In this document: piece by piece, positions 27,199-35,855 of the stretch | Numbering within the stretch: position 1 is the stretch's first letter | Layout of the letters: the number at the start of each line of letters is the position of its first letter | Assembly (NCBI GenBank): GCA_049647585.1 | Contig: JBARXY010000001.1 | Coordinates: 62,001-126,000, forward strand | Source: JAGQSZ01 sp049647585 | Lineage (GTDB): Bacteria > Actinomycetota > Acidimicrobiia > Acidimicrobiales > Microtrichaceae | DNA: 64,000 nucleotides | Reading direction: 5' to 3' | Notes under the pieces: generated by a model | Told to the model about the DNA's origin: nothing | The model's input: only the letters and a program-made list of their open reading frames with translations | Database searches by the model: none | Translations under genes and position numbers: made by a program

Positions 27199-27834
27199 TC
27201 AGTCAAGTGCGACCTTCATGCGCCCGACCCAACTTCCGTCGGGCTCCAACATCTCGCTCCACCCCAACGAACGGTAGAACCCCAGCGCCGAGGCGTTGTC
27301 GGGGTGAACCGTCAGATGCATCGCGGTGTAGCTCTGGTCCACTGCACGGACCCGAGCCTCCTTCATCAATGCGATACCTATTCCCTTGCCCTGGGCAGCA
27401 GGGTCAACAGCTATTGCCAGGACCCCGAAGGACCGGGGTGGGACCGACGCTGGTTCTTCCGGCTGGGAGGGCTGGGACCTGCGTGTGAGGAGCTTCGCAG
27501 CCAACCCGAGCCGATTTCTCCCCACGGAGCGGAACAGGATGGCCGGTCGTGTCAGGACCCTCCGGAAGAGGAACCACTTCTCCTTCTTGACGAAGCCGAT
27601 GGTCGAGCCTCGGAACAGTCCTCCAAATAGGAATCCCAGGACCACATCGTCCTCGGTTGCCACCAGAGCGGTCAGGTCATGTGGCCCGGTCAGTTGCCAG
27701 AGGTAGTTGCGTCGCACAGCTTCAACGCCCAACTTGCCAAGGACGCTGTCCGGGAATGCCTGTACGTGCAACCTGGCAACGGTCGGCAAATCGGACTCTG
27801 TAACTTCTCGGACCACGCTCGTTGCTCTGCCCAC
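27199..27834 (-). CDS. GNAT-family N-acetyltransferase
   Basis: The long frame to 28041 overlaps the glycosyltransferase gene, so I start at GTG 27834, four bases after that gene's stop (211 aa; GTG 27816 is an alternative). The acetyl-CoA loop DPAAQGKGIGIALM and the C-terminal HLTVHPDNASALGFYRSLGW segment are clear GNAT features. An insertion (about 85-125) is rich in basic and aromatic residues. In this operon it may acylate an amino sugar, for instance the product of the DegT-type aminotransferase. Confidence 0.85.
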   Translation of the reverse strand: MGRATSVVREVTESDLPTVARLHVQAFPDSVLGKLGVEAVRRNYLWQLTGPHDLTALVATEDDVVLGFLFGGLFRGSTIGFVKKEKWFLFRRVLTRPAILFRSVGRNRLGLAAKLLTRRSQPSQPEEPASVPPRSFGVLAIAVDPAAQGKGIGIALMKEARVRAVDQSYTAMHLTVHPDNASALGFYRSLGWSEMLEPDGSWVGRMKVALD

Positions 27835-27838
27835 GACG

Positions 27839-28903
27839 CTATCTGAGTACCAGATGGGGTAGCACCAGGGAAAGCTCTGCCACCCAATGGCGGTAGACGT
27901 TGGGCCAGCCCGACCGTTCGGCCAGCTCTCTGGCACCGGCGGAGAGTTCGGCGAAGTGCGCCGGATCTGCGATGAGTCCCAAGATTTTCGACGCCATCGC
28001 GTCGACGTCGCCCGACTCCACGAGAAGTCCGTTGGTGCCATCTTCGACGATCGCAGGAATGCCGCCCACAGCGGTTGCCACCGGCACCAGACCGCACGCC
28101 GCCGCCTCGAGAAGGCTCACCGGCATGTTGTCGAGGATGTTGGTGTTCAGATAGATGTCGTTGTTGGCGAAAGCCGCGCGCTTCACCTCGTCGCGGACAT
28201 AGCCCGGGAATTGGATCCGATCGGCAACCCCGAGCTTGGACGCCTCCGCCTTGGTTGCTTCGAGTAGACCGTGGTCAGCCCCGCCCATGGTCATGGTGGC
28301 TTCCGGGTGAACCTCGGCCACCTTCGCGAAGACCCGCACGGCCATGAGAGGGTCGTAGTGCTCGTGGAAGGTCCTCATCCACAGAAGGTTGGGCTTCGCG
28401 GCAGAGCGGGGCTTGTACTCGTACTTGTCGATGTCGAGCACATTTGGAACGACGTGGACATCATGGCCCCAGGACCGGAACGTCTCGGCCAGGAAATCGG
28501 ACGGAGCCATCACCACGTCCGCGCGGTTGAGGACCCTCTCGACCCGCTTCCGGCGGGTGGCTCCGAACACAGGAAGGTTGCCGCCGTGGAGGAAGAGCAC
28601 GACCCGCTTACCAGTCAACTTCGACAGCAGCGAGGAGTACTCTGCCATCCGGAACGACAGCCCCGAGAAGACCGCTATCACCACCACGTCGACGTCTCTC
28701 CACCAGAGCAGCGAGAGGATCTGGTGAAGCGTCCTGGGGACCTTTTTCTTGAGTGACGAAGCACGCCTCACCGAGTATCCCGACTGGGCGAACAGATTCG
28801 CGACCGTTTCGTTCTGGGATATCGGCTGGGACTTTCGGCTACCGGCGTGGATGCCGATGAAACCCAGTACCGGCGGCCGCGTGTAGTGCTTGGCTGCGGT
28901 CAT
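27839..28903 (-). CDS. GT4-family glycosyltransferase
   Basis: This 354-aa GT-B protein has an N-terminal acceptor domain (VVVIAVFSGLSFRMAEYSS) and the GT4 donor motif DNMPVSLLEAAACGLVPVAT with its E-x7-E pattern, followed by GGIPAIVEDGTNGLLVESGD. The ATG overlaps the upstream ligase stop (ATGA). Probably adds one sugar of the repeat unit; donor unknown. Confidence 0.9.
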   Translation of the reverse strand: MTAAKHYTRPPVLGFIGIHAGSRKSQPISQNETVANLFAQSGYSVRRASSLKKKVPRTLHQILSLLWWRDVDVVVIAVFSGLSFRMAEYSSLLSKLTGKRVVLFLHGGNLPVFGATRRKRVERVLNRADVVMAPSDFLAETFRSWGHDVHVVPNVLDIDKYEYKPRSAAKPNLLWMRTFHEHYDPLMAVRVFAKVAEVHPEATMTMGGADHGLLEATKAEASKLGVADRIQFPGYVRDEVKRAAFANNDIYLNTNILDNMPVSLLEAAACGLVPVATAVGGIPAIVEDGTNGLLVESGDVDAMASKILGLIADPAHFAELSAGARELAERSGWPNVYRHWVAELSLVLPHLVLR

Positions 28904-30303
28904 GATCCGGCCCTCGGCTCGTCGCCGTTAGCGGAGCCGATCGTCGAAATGACCAGCCGTTCCTTGCCACCAGATGTTCGACCTATCGAGTCGACCCGCT
29001 CAAGATCGATGGCGATCGTAGGGCCGAGCCGGCGACGCAGTTCGTGACGCAGGAAGTCCTCGTCTTCCTTGCTGAAGCCTTCGGCCGGTTCGAGGAGAAT
29101 CCGGACCTGGTCCGGGGAACTCTGATGGGCCTGGGCCCGGCGAAGGTTGGGCACGCGCTGGAATGCCAGGCTCATTGGCGCCGGACCCACCACCGCGCCT
29201 TCGGGGGTCCTGACGACGTCGTCCACCCGCCCCACAATTTCCTTGAGACAAGGAAGGTTTCTTCCACAAGTTGAATGTTCATCGTCGCCAAAGGCGACGG
29301 CCATGTCTCCGGTGCGGTACCTGAGCAACGGCATTGCCCGATTGATCAGCCCGGTCGCCACGATCTCACTTCCAGCCTCTGTGTCAAGCAGCTCGACGAC
29401 CCCGTATTCGGTGCTCACATGCAACTCGCCCGCTTCGCATTCCGAGACGTAGGCGACGAGTTCGCCCAAGCTGTAGGAGTTGGTCACCCGACAACCGAAA
29501 GCCAGTTCGATGTCGGCCCGGGCAGCGGGGGTCAACATCTCTGAGCTGACCAGAATCGCGGACGGTCGAATGGTCCCGACAGCGTCGGCTTCGATGATTC
29601 CCAGAGCCACCCGATGTACAGCAGAGGTGTAGCCCGCGATCACCTTGGGGTCGAACTTGCGGAGTTGTTCCAGGTACTCGGGCACGGTCGAGTCGTTGAG
29701 GTGGTAGACCGAGAAGTACTGCTGGTTGAACGCCGGATTGTGTCGCCAGTACGGCCCTCCCACCTGGGAGTCGGGGACGATTGGCTGCCCGTGGAACGAG
29801 GCCATTCGTTGCCCGAACTTCACTCCGGCCCAAGCGCGGGTGCGGGATTCGTAGGTCGCGTAGTTGGTCCGTACGGCTTCCACGCTCGCCCAATAGCGCA
29901 GCGGCGTTCCGGTTGTACCGCCGGTGGTCTGGGCGACGGTGCGACCATTGGGCGGCACGGGAAGGAACCGCTCGGGATTGGCACGAACGGTTTCCTTGTC
30001 GAGGAGAGGAAGTGCCGTCAGGTCAGCCGGAGCCTGGATGTCCATCGGATCGATACCCAGCTCGGAGAACAGGTCCCGGTAGTAGGGAACCCTGGCCACC
30101 GACCACACGACCATCGACCGCAGCCGCGACGCCTGATCCCTTTCGAGTTCGGATCTGCTCCACCACTGCCGCGCGTCGAACTCGCCAACCTTGCGGCGGA
30201 ACCCCGGTCCGTGGCGTCGGGTCAGCTCCCTGAGCCCGTAGCCGGTGGCGAATGCCTCCTGCACGGCGAGCGGCGAGCGCTGGTAGAGGTCGGTGAGACT
30301 CAT
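28900..30303 (-). CDS. PaaK/CapK-like adenylate-forming enzyme
   Basis: This 467-aa protein has the phenylacetate-CoA ligase-like signature QTTGGTTGTPLRYW (ATP loop), a SYSLGE segment and RYRTGD with the adenylate-binding Asp. CapK-type members sit in capsule loci and their chemistry is mostly unproven; activation of an acid for transfer to a sugar is the simplest idea, and the nearby GNAT could be the acceptor enzyme. ATG start, four-base overlap with the next gene and with the preceding glycosyltransferase. Confidence 0.85.
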   Translation of the reverse strand: MSLTDLYQRSPLAVQEAFATGYGLRELTRRHGPGFRRKVGEFDARQWWSRSELERDQASRLRSMVVWSVARVPYYRDLFSELGIDPMDIQAPADLTALPLLDKETVRANPERFLPVPPNGRTVAQTTGGTTGTPLRYWASVEAVRTNYATYESRTRAWAGVKFGQRMASFHGQPIVPDSQVGGPYWRHNPAFNQQYFSVYHLNDSTVPEYLEQLRKFDPKVIAGYTSAVHRVALGIIEADAVGTIRPSAILVSSEMLTPAARADIELAFGCRVTNSYSLGELVAYVSECEAGELHVSTEYGVVELLDTEAGSEIVATGLINRAMPLLRYRTGDMAVAFGDDEHSTCGRNLPCLKEIVGRVDDVVRTPEGAVVGPAPMSLAFQRVPNLRRAQAHQSSPDQVRILLEPAEGFSKEDEDFLRHELRRRLGPTIAIDLERVDSIGRTSGGKERLVISTIGSANGDEPRAGS

Positions 30304-31571
30304 GTGTGACCTGCCGTCGCCTTCGACGTGCGGTTTGCGGCGCCGTCCAACTCGTCCAGCCAGTCACCGACGAGCTTGTGCCAGCTGCCCTTCTCGATGA
30401 TCCAACGGCGACCGGCATCGCCGAGTTCCCGGCGCAACTGCGGGTCGTCGATCAGGCGTCGCACTGCCTCGGCGAGTTGCTTACCGTCTCCAGGATCGGT
30501 CACCAATCCGGCACCAGCTTCGGAGATCAGGCGCGAGCCTTCGTCGTCGCCGCTGTAGATGACCGGGCAGCCACTCGACATCGACGGGAGCATCTTGGCC
30601 GAACGGATCGACTTGTAGACATCACCGCGACGGACAGTTGCGAGACCAGCCGTTGCGCTGCGGAGCATTTTCGCGACCTGCTCAGGCTGAACGGGATCGT
30701 GGAAGGTGACGTTGTTCAGACCTCGTTGGGCCGCGTCTGCCTTGAGTGAATCCTTCTCGGAACCCGCGCCGACCAGCACGAATCGCACCGGTACGTCGTC
30801 CAACAACTCGGCGGCGTCGAGCACAACCTCAAGTCCATGGACATAGCCGTGCGTGCCGGCGTAAAGCACCATGTGCTCACCGTCGCCAATACCCAGCTCG
30901 GCCCTGACTTCTGGATCCTCGGCCCCCGGGGCGAACATGTTGGTGTCGGCGCCGTTCGGCAGCCACGCGAGCCGGTCGACGTCCACGCCCTTGTGGACCA
31001 ACGCGTCACGTACCCCCTCGGTCACGGCAGTGACCACATGTGCACGGCGGAACATCCACCGTTCAACCCTTCGCAGAGCCCTGACGACCGCACCCTCTTT
31101 GATCGTGCCAATTTCGGCAATTGAATCGACCCACAGATCGGCGACGATCAGCGCGACCCGTTGACGGCGCAAGCGCCCGATGACCACAGCTGGCAGCGCT
31201 CCGATCAGGGTCGGGTACTCCACCAACACCCAGTCTGATTTTGGCGTCGACGCAATTCCCACGATCGACATCGCGCCGAACGACAGGTAATTGAGCATGC
31301 GTCCAGGACCGCTACCCATGGCGGCCCAGACCCACACCCTATGAATTTTGACCTGACCATCGCGCTCGACCTGCAACGGACGGTGCGACCATCCAGGAAA
31401 GATCCGGCCGAGCGGATAGTTGGGCACCGAGGTGACGACGTCGACCTGATGTCCCCGCGATGCCATATCTGCGACGATCGCCCCGAGTCGGACCTGAGCT
31501 GCGCCACTCTCGGGCGGAAAGTACTGGGTCACCAAGGTCGCCGAGAACGGCTCCGGCGCAATCTCACTCAT
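30300..31571 (-). CDS. GT4-family glycosyltransferase, WbuB-like
   Basis: The ATG at 31571 overlaps the upstream stop (ATGA) and precedes SATLVTQYFPPESGAAQVRL, the usual N-terminus of the WbuB/WcaI group; the longer frame would run into the neighbouring gene. The 423-aa product has LPNGADTNMFAP, VLYAGTHGYVHGLEVVLDAA and a C-terminal domain with a conserved SGCPVIYSGDDEGSRLISEA region. Likely transfers an N-acetylated amino sugar, by family analogy only. Confidence 0.88.
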   Translation of the reverse strand: MSEIAPEPFSATLVTQYFPPESGAAQVRLGAIVADMASRGHQVDVVTSVPNYPLGRIFPGWSHRPLQVERDGQVKIHRVWVWAAMGSGPGRMLNYLSFGAMSIVGIASTPKSDWVLVEYPTLIGALPAVVIGRLRRQRVALIVADLWVDSIAEIGTIKEGAVVRALRRVERWMFRRAHVVTAVTEGVRDALVHKGVDVDRLAWLPNGADTNMFAPGAEDPEVRAELGIGDGEHMVLYAGTHGYVHGLEVVLDAAELLDDVPVRFVLVGAGSEKDSLKADAAQRGLNNVTFHDPVQPEQVAKMLRSATAGLATVRRGDVYKSIRSAKMLPSMSSGCPVIYSGDDEGSRLISEAGAGLVTDPGDGKQLAEAVRRLIDDPQLRRELGDAGRRWIIEKGSWHKLVGDWLDELDGAANRTSKATAGHT

Positions 31572-32764
31572 TCTGCACCCCGGCGACGCTTCGGTAGGGG
31601 AAGTTTGACCTTCCACTGACGTTCCAGCATCTCGACCACTCGATCCTGGAATGCCTCCAGGGTCATGGTCCCTGCATAGTCCCGGGCCGCGGTCGACATC
31701 GCGGCCCACCGCTCCCGATCTCTGATCAGGTCGATCACGAGCTGGGACAGACGAGCATGGTCGTCCGGCGGAAAGACCAGGCCGCGACTACCTCCGCCTG
31801 AGATCTCACCCGCTACCGGACTCTCACCGAAGATTGCAACGGTGCCGAAGACCATGCTTTCGAGAAGAACCTTTCCGAAGCCCTCCTGGCGCGTCGACAG
31901 CAAGTTCAGATCACCTTCTGCGAAGCCCTTCATCACAACTGAATGGTCCACCGAGCCGTGGAACTTGACCTGCTCTGCCACACCGAGGTCCGCAGCGAGC
32001 TTCTCGAGGTCACCTCGGCAAGGTCCGTCGCCGAACACTTCCAGAGTGACATCAAGTCCGGCGTCAACGATCCCTCTGATCGAGCGGATTATGGTCTGCT
32101 GGTTCTTGTTCTCGGTCAAGCGACCGACGGTGACGAGTCGCCACGGGCCCTTGTTTTCGGGGTCGGAAATGCGGGCGAGCTTCTGGGCATAGGCGTCGGA
32201 ACCGCGTTCCATGTCGGCGCTCGAGTACGAGGGGCTGAAGAACGGCTCAAGGTGGGGTCGGGACGGATCCCGGTCCGAATAGACGCTTACCGGGCCGCCG
32301 AAGAAACGGCTGGCCAACAGCTTTCGTTGCATGCCGAAGAAGCGCGGCTCGCCTTCATAGGAATGCCAGACACCTGCGTACATCGCATAGCGGAGACAAC
32401 CGGCGCGCCACGTCGAAAAGATCGCCACCAGCCCGATGTTGCATGGACAACGAAGGTGAATCGCGTCGACGGACCGTGCCACTCGTCGTGTCTTCCAAGC
32501 CCACGGAACAATGTGACCCAGTAGCGCAAACTTCGCCAGACGGGTATTTCCACCCGCCCGACGCAGCGGCTCGATACGGATGTTCTTTGCGCCGTACGGA
32601 GCGAACCCGGCCGGCGGTGGACCTGGATCGAGCGGCGCGCACAACACCATCTCGTCGAACAGTTCGGCCCAACGGTCCAGTTGATTGACGACCGGTTCCA
32701 GGGCGCAGAGACGTCCATCACTGTCGCGATAATGCTGTGTGTCGCCGATTATCGCTAAGCGCAC
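31568..32764 (-). CDS. GT4-family glycosyltransferase
   Basis: This 398-aa GT-B enzyme shows VTVGRLTENKNQQTIIRSI, VKFHGSVDHSVVMKGFAEGD and the donor-site motif STRQEGFGKVLLESMVFGTV. The GTG start lies 85 bases downstream of the GT2 gene; its stop overlaps the next start. Acceptor and donor unknown. Confidence 0.88.
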   Translation of the reverse strand: MRLAIIGDTQHYRDSDGRLCALEPVVNQLDRWAELFDEMVLCAPLDPGPPPAGFAPYGAKNIRIEPLRRAGGNTRLAKFALLGHIVPWAWKTRRVARSVDAIHLRCPCNIGLVAIFSTWRAGCLRYAMYAGVWHSYEGEPRFFGMQRKLLASRFFGGPVSVYSDRDPSRPHLEPFFSPSYSSADMERGSDAYAQKLARISDPENKGPWRLVTVGRLTENKNQQTIIRSIRGIVDAGLDVTLEVFGDGPCRGDLEKLAADLGVAEQVKFHGSVDHSVVMKGFAEGDLNLLSTRQEGFGKVLLESMVFGTVAIFGESPVAGEISGGGSRGLVFPPDDHARLSQLVIDLIRDRERWAAMSTAARDYAGTMTLEAFQDRVVEMLERQWKVKLPLPKRRRGAE

Positions 32765-32830
32765 GGAACTCCCGCTTTCGTGACGTGACTGCCAATACCG
32801 GGAAGCGGCTCTTTGTCGCGCACCTGGACC

Positions 32831-32849
32831 ACGGCTGTTTCAGAGCCGT
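32831..32849 (-). terminator. Hairpin directly after the GT2 stop
   Basis: ACGGCT-gtttcag-AGCCGT forms a 6-bp stem immediately after the minus-strand GT2 stop codon. There is no T tract, so attenuation or RNA stability is as likely as termination. Confidence 0.35.
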
Positions 32850-34475
32850 TCACAGTGTAGGGATTCTCGGTCCGTCCTCCACCATGGCATCTGCGATCCG
32901 CAACGACGCCCGGACCCGTCGGATCGTCGAAGGAACGTGGATCAACTCGGCCGCGACGAAGCCCAACCACTGCCTGGCGGATGCACGGCGCTTCAGCTCG
33001 TAGGGGACGATCGACTGGGCGATGCCGATCAACAGGTCCTCACGAACCTGTCGCTTCGAGTGGTAGCGCTTGGTGTAATAGACCATCGACGGCAGCGGCA
33101 GAGGAGCCGAGCGATCCCGGTGACGGAACCCGTCAAGGGAACCGAAGGTTCGAAGTCCACCTTCCGCGGCTTTCAGGTGGATACGAATGGCGTGAGGGTT
33201 GTGGATCACGAGTCCACCACCGAGTTGAACCCGGAGCCCGAACTCTGCGTCGCCGCGACGCTGGCGGTCGAACTGCTGATCGAACAGGCCGAACTTCTCG
33301 AACAGTCGGCGGTGACACATGCCGTTGCCCGAGTCCCACTGGTCGGCAATTCGGAAGAAGGCGTAGTTCTCCGGGATGGGAGCACCGATGACAGCCAGGG
33401 AAGCACCCGTGGACAGGTCCGCGTTGTAGCGCATCAGGCCTTCGTAATGCTGTTCGAGAAAGTCGGGACCGACCTCGGAGTCGTCGTCGATGAACGCAAG
33501 CCACTCGCCGGTCGCCGCTTGGATCGCGGCGTTCCGTGAAAGCCACTGACCTCGTTGTTCTTGGAAGATCACTTCGAGTGACAGGTCCGAGAACTCCTCG
33601 TACAGCGCGTGGTCACGCTTGTCGGGATCGTTCTGGTCGACCACAACCACCTGCTGCGCCATGATCGTCTGCTTGCGCAACTGCTCGAGCACCGGGCGGA
33701 GCAACTCATAGCGCCCGAGTGTCGGAAGAACGACGGTTATCGACGGATCCGGCGCGACCTGTACGGCTGGTCTAGTGAGAACCTCACCGACGCCACCAGG
33801 TCGCTTGTGACGCCCAACTGCCTCGGCCGAGGAGCGCAGCGCCGCACGGACCTTCAGTGGATGACGTCGGGCCAGCGAGCGCCGGATCCCTGCATAACGA
33901 ACCCATTTTCTGGCAAAGACGCGGCGCAGAAAGACGAAGCGGTCGTGTTCGAGCAACGTATCGCTCAAAAGTACGTTGGCGCCGACGAGGTCGGGGGTGT
34001 GTCTGATGATTGCGCCGCGGTCGATCATTCGTCGGCCGAGTTCCAGGCCGGCGCCGGTAAGGCCCTTGAAAGCTGGATCGATTCCACCCAGGGTCTTCAG
34101 CACCTCGGTCCGAACCAACAGAGCACCGAGCGAAACCCTCCACGAGGAAGACTCGATATGGGGGTCAGCGTCAAGCGCGAGGGGCCAGATCGGATGGATG
34201 TAGTCGTGCTCCTCCGGCTGGCCCGAAAGACCGAACCGCAGACCCGCGTGCCAGACGTCGACATCGCCGCGGACGAGCTTCTGGATGACCTCGGGGTCGG
34301 GATCTCCCAGAGATGGATCCCACAGCAGAAGCCAGTCAGCTGAGGTTCGGGCGACGACGGAGTCCAGCGTCTCGACGGCCGCAGGCAGCGATTTGGGAAG
34401 TGACGTGGTGGCACCCAGTGACCAGCCCAGGCGCTTCTTTCCCCATGTCAGAAGTTCAATTTCTTCGCTCACCAC
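32850..34475 (-). CDS. Two-part GT2-family glycosyltransferase
   Basis: The C-terminal half of this 541-aa protein is a GT2 GT-A domain (ITVVLPTLGRYELLRPVLEQ, then FIDDDSEVGPDF as the metal-binding DxD region, then GMCHRRLFEKFGLFDQQFD). The N-terminal 200 residues look like a second, degenerate GT2 remnant: WLLLWDPSLGDPDP and VRTEVLKTLGGIDPAFKGL match late GT2 motifs, but a clear DxD is not evident. It may be an inactive scaffold domain. GTG start; divergent from the antiporter. Confidence 0.85.
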   Translation of the reverse strand: MVSEEIELLTWGKKRLGWSLGATTSLPKSLPAAVETLDSVVARTSADWLLLWDPSLGDPDPEVIQKLVRGDVDVWHAGLRFGLSGQPEEHDYIHPIWPLALDADPHIESSSWRVSLGALLVRTEVLKTLGGIDPAFKGLTGAGLELGRRMIDRGAIIRHTPDLVGANVLLSDTLLEHDRFVFLRRVFARKWVRYAGIRRSLARRHPLKVRAALRSSAEAVGRHKRPGGVGEVLTRPAVQVAPDPSITVVLPTLGRYELLRPVLEQLRKQTIMAQQVVVVDQNDPDKRDHALYEEFSDLSLEVIFQEQRGQWLSRNAAIQAATGEWLAFIDDDSEVGPDFLEQHYEGLMRYNADLSTGASLAVIGAPIPENYAFFRIADQWDSGNGMCHRRLFEKFGLFDQQFDRQRRGDAEFGLRVQLGGGLVIHNPHAIRIHLKAAEGGLRTFGSLDGFRHRDRSAPLPLPSMVYYTKRYHSKRQVREDLLIGIAQSIVPYELKRRASARQWLGFVAAELIHVPSTIRRVRASLRIADAMVEDGPRIPTL

Positions 34476-34514
34476 GATCCAATCGGCACATTGTCAGCAG
34501 CTCAAAGCTTCTGT

Positions 34515-34556
34515 TCGCAGATAGGGTACGTGCTGGTCGGCACCAAGGGTCCGACA
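34515..34556 (+). promoter_or_regulatory. Promoter-like module copy 1
   Basis: GTTC-G-CAGATAGGGTACGT with a -10-like TAGGGT at 34522-34527 is followed by GTCGG...CCGAC arms (10-base spacer). A closely similar 45-base stretch occurs at 35787-35832. It lies about 60 bases before the antiporter start. No convincing -35 is seen. Confidence 0.45.
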
Positions 34557-34584
34557 ACACCCTTCCAATGACAGTTATCGACAC

Positions 34585-35799
34585 TTGAGCGCCATCGACG
34601 CGAACACCCGGATACTCGTCGCGATGGCTGTGGTGATCGCTGCTACACGCGTCGTCGGATGGGGTATGGCCAAGCTGGGACAGCCCCGGGTTCTCGGGGA
34701 GATTCTGGCTGGCGTGCTTCTGGGTCCGAGCCTTCTCGGGCTCTTCTGGCCGGGTGCCGGCGACTATCTCTTTCCCGAACGAGTTGTGGGAGGACTGACG
34801 ACCATCGCCCAGATCGGCCTGGTTCTCTTCATGTTTCTCGTCGGCCTGGAAGTCGACCTGTCCCACCTGCGGGGTCAAGGAAGGAGGGCCGTCGCCATCA
34901 GCCACATGTCGATCGTCGCTCCCTTCGCACTCGGCGCGGTGGTGGCACTCTGGATCTACCCCCGCTTGGGCGCACAGGCCGATCACCTTGGATTCGTGTT
35001 GTTCATCGGTGCTGCGATGTCCATTACGGCGTTTCCGGTCCTGGCCCGGATCCTTCAGGAGTCAGGCTTGGAGTCGACGCGGATCGGTGCGCTGGCACTG
35101 ACATGCGCAGCTGTGGACGACGTGACTGCTTGGTGCCTGCTGGCGGGCGTGATCGCAATCGTCAACTCCTCCGGGGTCGGCGATGTGGCCGTGACCGTGA
35201 TGCTCGCCGGACTGTTCATAGTGGTGATGCTCGGTGGGGTCAGAAGTTTGCTTGCCAAACGGAAGCCGCTGAGTGTTCCCGCCGCGGTTGCCTTCGCCCT
35301 GGTGTGCGCATGGCTGACCGAGATGATCGGAATCCACGCGATATTCGGTGCGTTCATGGCTGGGATGGTCATGCCGGGCACGTCATCCAGGAAGGACCTT
35401 GCGGATCACCTCGATACCATGACGACTGCGGTCCTGCTTCCGGTGTTCTTCGCTGTGGTTGGTCTATCGACCCGTATCGGGCTTCTGAATTCTCCCTACC
35501 TCTGGGCCGTTACCGCGCTGATCACCTTCGCAGCAGTCGTAGGGAAGCTCGGAGGTTCTGCGTTTGCGGCGCGGATGACGGGAGAAACCTGGAATGACGC
35601 TCTGACGATCGGGGTCTTGTTGAACACGCGTGGACTCACCGAGTTGGTCATTCTGAGCGTGGGTCTCGAACTCGGGGTTGTAACGCCGACGATGTTCACA
35701 GTCCTGGTTTTCATGGCGCTGGCAACGACATTCATGGCCGGGCCACTGCTCGGCAGGCTTCGAATTTCGCAAGGAATCAAAACGTCGGTTCCCAGATAG
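34585..35799 (+). CDS. Kef-type (CPA2) cation:proton antiporter
   Basis: This 404-aa membrane protein has about 12 helices and typical CPA2 features: GQPRVLGEILAGVLLGPSLLG at the N-terminus, AAMSITAFPVLARIL, and the TCAAVDDVTAW motif with the paired aspartates of the ion site, then MNTRGLTELVIL-like text (LNTRGLTELVILSVG). No RCK/TrkA domain follows, so regulation differs from KefB/KefC. TTG start (alternative ATG at 34624). Its place in a glycan locus is unexplained; ion homeostasis or pH for export is a guess. Confidence 0.9.
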   Translation: MSAIDANTRILVAMAVVIAATRVVGWGMAKLGQPRVLGEILAGVLLGPSLLGLFWPGAGDYLFPERVVGGLTTIAQIGLVLFMFLVGLEVDLSHLRGQGRRAVAISHMSIVAPFALGAVVALWIYPRLGAQADHLGFVLFIGAAMSITAFPVLARILQESGLESTRIGALALTCAAVDDVTAWCLLAGVIAIVNSSGVGDVAVTVMLAGLFIVVMLGGVRSLLAKRKPLSVPAAVAFALVCAWLTEMIGIHAIFGAFMAGMVMPGTSSRKDLADHLDTMTTAVLLPVFFAVVGLSTRIGLLNSPYLWAVTALITFAAVVGKLGGSAFAARMTGETWNDALTIGVLLNTRGLTELVILSVGLELGVVTPTMFTVLVFMALATTFMAGPLLGRLRISQGIKTSVPR

Positions 35800-35832
35800 G
35801 GTACGTCTCTGTCGGTATCGATGGAGCCCGAC
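35787..35832 (+). promoter_or_regulatory. Promoter-like module copy 2
   Basis: GTTCCCAGATAGGGTACGT overlaps the antiporter stop codon; then GTCGG-tatcgatggagc-CCGAC. It matches the module at 34515-34556 base for base over the core and lies about 25 bases before the following GT2 gene. Confidence 0.45.
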
Positions 35833-35855
35833 GGCCGTCGCAGACACGATCCAAA

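Noticed and set aside
27835..28041. N-terminal extension of the GNAT reading frame
   Set aside because: It overlaps the 3' end of the glycosyltransferase gene and has no family similarity.
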